The position numbers and the translations under genes are program-made. The notes beneath the pieces are model-generated. The model worked only from the letters and a program-made list of their open reading frames with translations, did no database searches and was not told the origin of the DNA. From JAEWSN01 sp942493335 (GTDB lineage Bacteria > Bacillota > Clostridia > DSM-8532), in the NCBI GenBank assembly GCA_942493335.1, contig OW818693.1, forward strand, positions 4,588,001-4,652,000: 64,000 nt of DNA, read 5' to 3'. Positions 61,830 through 64,000 of the stretch are shown piece after piece (position 1 is the first letter of the stretch; every line of letters starts with the position of its first letter).

Positions 61830-61835
61830 ATTATA
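61830..61835 (-). promoter_or_regulatory. Extended -10 of the Usp-like gene
   Basis: The minus strand reads TGTTATAAT about 48 bases upstream of the TTG start. Confidence 0.5.
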
Positions 61836-61905
61836 ACAGAAATCGCATGGAAATGTCTTGGCAGGTCAGGATGAAAGCGCGGGCTGAACGAGGGGGAGAA
61901 ACGGC

Positions 61906-63120
61906 ATGGGAAATGGGAAATGGCAGATTCGGCACATGATCTGGGATTGGAACGGAACGTTGCTGGATGACGCAAAAGCCTGTGCCGCAGCGGTTGACAC
62001 GCTGATGGACCGACGCGGGATGCTGGGGGAGACGATCGACGGGTACCGGGGCCGGGTGATGTTTCCGGTTCGGGACTATTACCGGAAGGCGGGCTTTGAC
62101 CTGGAACGCGAGGATTACGGCGCTTTGTGCGACGAATTCGGAGATGCCTACGGAGCAGCTGTTCTGGCAGATCTGCCCGAAGGACATCGTCATGCGGGTC
62201 TCCCACCCACCGGCATTCATCACGATGCGGTTCAGGTCCTCACGGAAGCCGGTCGTCTCGGTGTGACACATGCCATCGTCTCCGCCTCCGAGTTCGGCGC
62301 CTTGCGGCAACAGGTGGAGACATTCGGCCTCTCCGCCTTTTTTCAGGAGCTGGTGGGTAGGGATGACAACCACGCAGGCACCAAGACCCATCTGGTGCAG
62401 GCTTGGGTGGAACGGTGCGGATACCGGCGCGACCAGATCCTGTACATCGGAGATACGGAACATGACTGCGAAGCGGCGCTTGCGTCCGGTATCCGGGTTG
62501 CGCTGGTGTCGGACGGACATGTGGAAGTTTCGAGACTCCTGCCCTGCCGCGTTCCGGTTTTCCCCAACCGTCATGCGCTTTGGCAGTCCGTGGCTCCGCT
62601 GACGGACCGGCCGGTATTCCGGACGCTCCGCTTTGAGACCCCCATCGGAGAAATGGGGGTGACGACGGACAATCTGGGCGTGGTCCATGTGGACCTTCCG
62701 GACCAGACGGAATGGAATCCCCCGGCCGGATGCCTTGCCGGCGAACCGAACGAATGCACCATACAGGCAAGGAATGCGCTGCTCTCCTGGTTCGAACACC
62801 CCGATCTTCTGCCCGGACCGGCCCTTTCCATACTAGGGACGGCGTTTCAGCGGGAGGTATGGGGAGCCGTTTCCGGGATCCGAACCGGAGAAACCACCAG
62901 CTATGGCGCCCTTGCCCTTCAAATCGGCCGGCCGGGAGCGGCCCGTGCGGTCGCACAGGCGCTGCGCGCCAACCCGGTTCCAATCCTCATCCCCTGCCAT
63001 CGGGTGCTTGGTTCGGATGGAACACCGACCGGGTTCATGGGAAAGCGGAAAAATCCGCTTCAGCAGCGGCTCCTTGATCTGGAAAAACACGCGGCAACTT
63101 GCACGCGGGTTGACGGATAG
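61906..63120 (+). CDS. HAD phosphatase fused to O6-methylguanine-DNA methyltransferase
   Basis: 404 aa. Residues 1 to about 225 form a HAD hydrolase: motif I WDWNGTLLDD (Asn at the second Asp position), motif IV YIGDTEHDCEAA. Residues about 235-400 form an Ogt/MGMT domain: FQREVWGAVSGIRTGETTSY, the alkyl-acceptor Cys in IPCHRVLG, and KNPLQQRLLDLEKH. MGMT repairs O6-alkylguanine by accepting the alkyl group. The two halves are usually separate genes. A single uninterrupted frame joins them, with no internal ribosome site noticed. The HAD substrate is unknown; a nucleotide-cleaning role with the repair domain is speculation. Confidence 0.9.
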   Translation: MGNGKWQIRHMIWDWNGTLLDDAKACAAAVDTLMDRRGMLGETIDGYRGRVMFPVRDYYRKAGFDLEREDYGALCDEFGDAYGAAVLADLPEGHRHAGLPPTGIHHDAVQVLTEAGRLGVTHAIVSASEFGALRQQVETFGLSAFFQELVGRDDNHAGTKTHLVQAWVERCGYRRDQILYIGDTEHDCEAALASGIRVALVSDGHVEVSRLLPCRVPVFPNRHALWQSVAPLTDRPVFRTLRFETPIGEMGVTTDNLGVVHVDLPDQTEWNPPAGCLAGEPNECTIQARNALLSWFEHPDLLPGPALSILGTAFQREVWGAVSGIRTGETTSYGALALQIGRPGAARAVAQALRANPVPILIPCHRVLGSDGTPTGFMGKRKNPLQQRLLDLEKHAATCTRVDG

Positions 63121-63227
63121 GCGGCCGTATGGTATTTTTCATTGCAGATGGGCAGGACAATCCGCCTGGCAAGCCAATGGCGCCTGCCGGAGCAAAACAC
63201 CGGGCACATCCCGTCGGGAGGAACAAG

Positions 63228-63608
63228 ATGAGTATTTTCCGCAGAATGGGCGAAGACTTGAAAGAAGGCCTGGCCAAGGTTCCACTTCTCGGTTCCTTCA
63301 TGCACCTGGACGTCATCCTCGTTTTTGGTTCTCTGGCGTTCATGCTGTTGAATTTCCTGTTGAATTTGGGTGTCATTGGTGATTTCCTTGGCGCGTTCGA
63401 CTGGTACATCCTCGTCATCGGTCTGCTGATGTGCTGGGCGAATCGGCAGACACAGTTCCTGTATGCGGGTCTGTACGGGTATGCCGCGCTGATGCTTGTG
63501 TTTTTCCTGAAAAATGTCTTTTCGGGATTCTTCAGCTTCAGCCAGCTTGTGGAAGCATTGATTTATGCGGGCCTCGGCTTTCTCGTCATGTCCAGGGTGA
63601 AAGATTGA
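63228..63608 (+). CDS. Small multi-pass membrane protein
   Basis: 126 aa from ATG 63228 (GGGAGG upstream). After an amphipathic N-terminus (FRRMGEDLKEGLAKV), four hydrophobic helices follow (about 25-45, 52-70, 77-95, 100-120). No enzyme motif is recognised. The next HAD gene starts 5 bases after its stop. Confidence 0.75.
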   Translation: MSIFRRMGEDLKEGLAKVPLLGSFMHLDVILVFGSLAFMLLNFLLNLGVIGDFLGAFDWYILVIGLLMCWANRQTQFLYAGLYGYAALMLVFFLKNVFSGFFSFSQLVEALIYAGLGFLVMSRVKD

Positions 63609-63613
63609 AGAAG

Positions 63614-64000
63614 ATGGTTTCCTCCATACAGGTTGTCCTATTTGACCTGGGCGGCGTTCTCATCCGGCTCCGCGGTGTGAAGGTCCTGCTGGATCACCTG
63701 CAGGGAAGGATGGACGAAGCCGGGCTCTTCCATCGCTGGTTGTATTCTCCTGCCGTGCGGCTCTTTGAGTCCGGGCAATGTGATTTGTCCAGGTTCAGTT
63801 CGGATATCGTGGAGGAACTCGGCCTTCCCATGGACGCTTCCGCTTTCCTCGATATCTTCCGGTCCTTTCTGGACAGGCCCTACCCAGGCGTGGCTGAGCA
63901 TCTTCCCTTGTTGGCGGGGCGAGTGCGGACGGGGATTCTGTCCAACACGAGTGCGCCTCACTGGCAGACGGCCAGAGAAATGCTTCCGGCGCTCGATTCG
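63614..64000 (+). CDS. HAD-superfamily hydrolase, truncated by the window end
   Basis: 129 codons visible, open at the right edge. Motif I is VVLFDLGGVLIRL (second Asp replaced by Gly) and motif II lies in ILSNTSAPHW, as in the YihX/epoxide-hydrolase N-terminal-like HAD group. The C-terminal motifs III and IV are beyond the window. Start ATG 63614 or TTG 63605. The substrate is unknown. Confidence 0.85.
   Translation, partial: MVSSIQVVLFDLGGVLIRLRGVKVLLDHLQGRMDEAGLFHRWLYSPAVRLFESGQCDLSRFSSDIVEELGLPMDASAFLDIFRSFLDRPYPGVAEHLPLLAGRVRTGILSNTSAPHWQTAREMLPALDS

Overview
The window looks like chromosomal DNA from a GC-rich, motile, anaerobic-type Firmicute, most likely in or near the Clostridia. 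That placement is inference. It rests on a FapR-controlled plsX-fabH-fabD-fabG-acpP-fabF cluster, a DUF4364 gene, a malate dehydrogenase/malic enzyme pair of the clostridial malate-shunt type, copper-amine-oxidase-like stalk domains on exported proteins, and c-di-GMP and glycine riboswitches. No rRNA, tRNA, prophage or CRISPR array was seen.

Layout. 1-1.9 kb: a 93-bp tandem repeat and a solute-binding lipoprotein. 1.9-4.3 kb (minus): malate dehydrogenase and malic enzyme. 4.5-8.5 kb (minus): a thiol/sulfur redox group of a four-module CoA-disulfide reductase, a Crp/Fnr regulator and thioredoxin; two of the three promoters share a palindrome at the same distance from the -10 box. 8.7-10.9 kb: a cyclophilin lipoprotein, a YdcF-like protein and DUF4364. 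11-20.8 kb: aconitase, isocitrate dehydrogenase, two TrkA-type proteins, a HAD phosphatase, a transglutaminase-like exported protein behind a c-di-GMP-I riboswitch, an MBL hydrolase, a GntR/FCD regulator and citrate synthase. 20.8-21.6 kb is non-coding, with a MITE-like element and mosaic inverted repeats. 21.6-26.5 kb: smc and ftsY. 26.7-30.4 kb: an atypical chemoreceptor and an EAL-CBS-GGDEF protein. 30.5-32.3 kb (minus): an acyl-CoA synthetase with a FapR box on its promoter. 32.6-38.8 kb: pstSCAB and an alkaline phosphatase. 39-41.2 kb: a tandem glycine riboswitch and serA. 41.4-46.8 kb: two Ppx/GppA-like genes flanking polyphosphate kinase. 46.8-52 kb: rimO, pgsA, galM and a second chemoreceptor. 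52.2-58.5 kb: fapR and the fatty-acid synthesis cluster. 58.7-64 kb: rnc, a lone fumarase alpha subunit, rsmI, a Usp-like gene, a HAD-MGMT fusion, a small membrane protein and a truncated HAD gene.

How it fits together. Central carbon flow is represented by citrate synthase, aconitase, ICDH, a fumarase subunit, MDH and malic enzyme. Phosphate economy is represented by the Pst importer, alkaline phosphatase, polyphosphate kinase and Ppx proteins. Lipid synthesis is represented by the fab cluster, PgsA and an acyl-CoA ligase, with FapR sites at both ends of the lipid genes. c-di-GMP is represented by a turnover enzyme and by a riboswitch-controlled exported protein. The best leads are the paired Crp/Fnr-type operators in the thiol-redox group, the FapR site pair, the two riboswitch contexts, the Ppx-like paralogue lacking the expected catalytic Glu, and the HAD-MGMT fusion.
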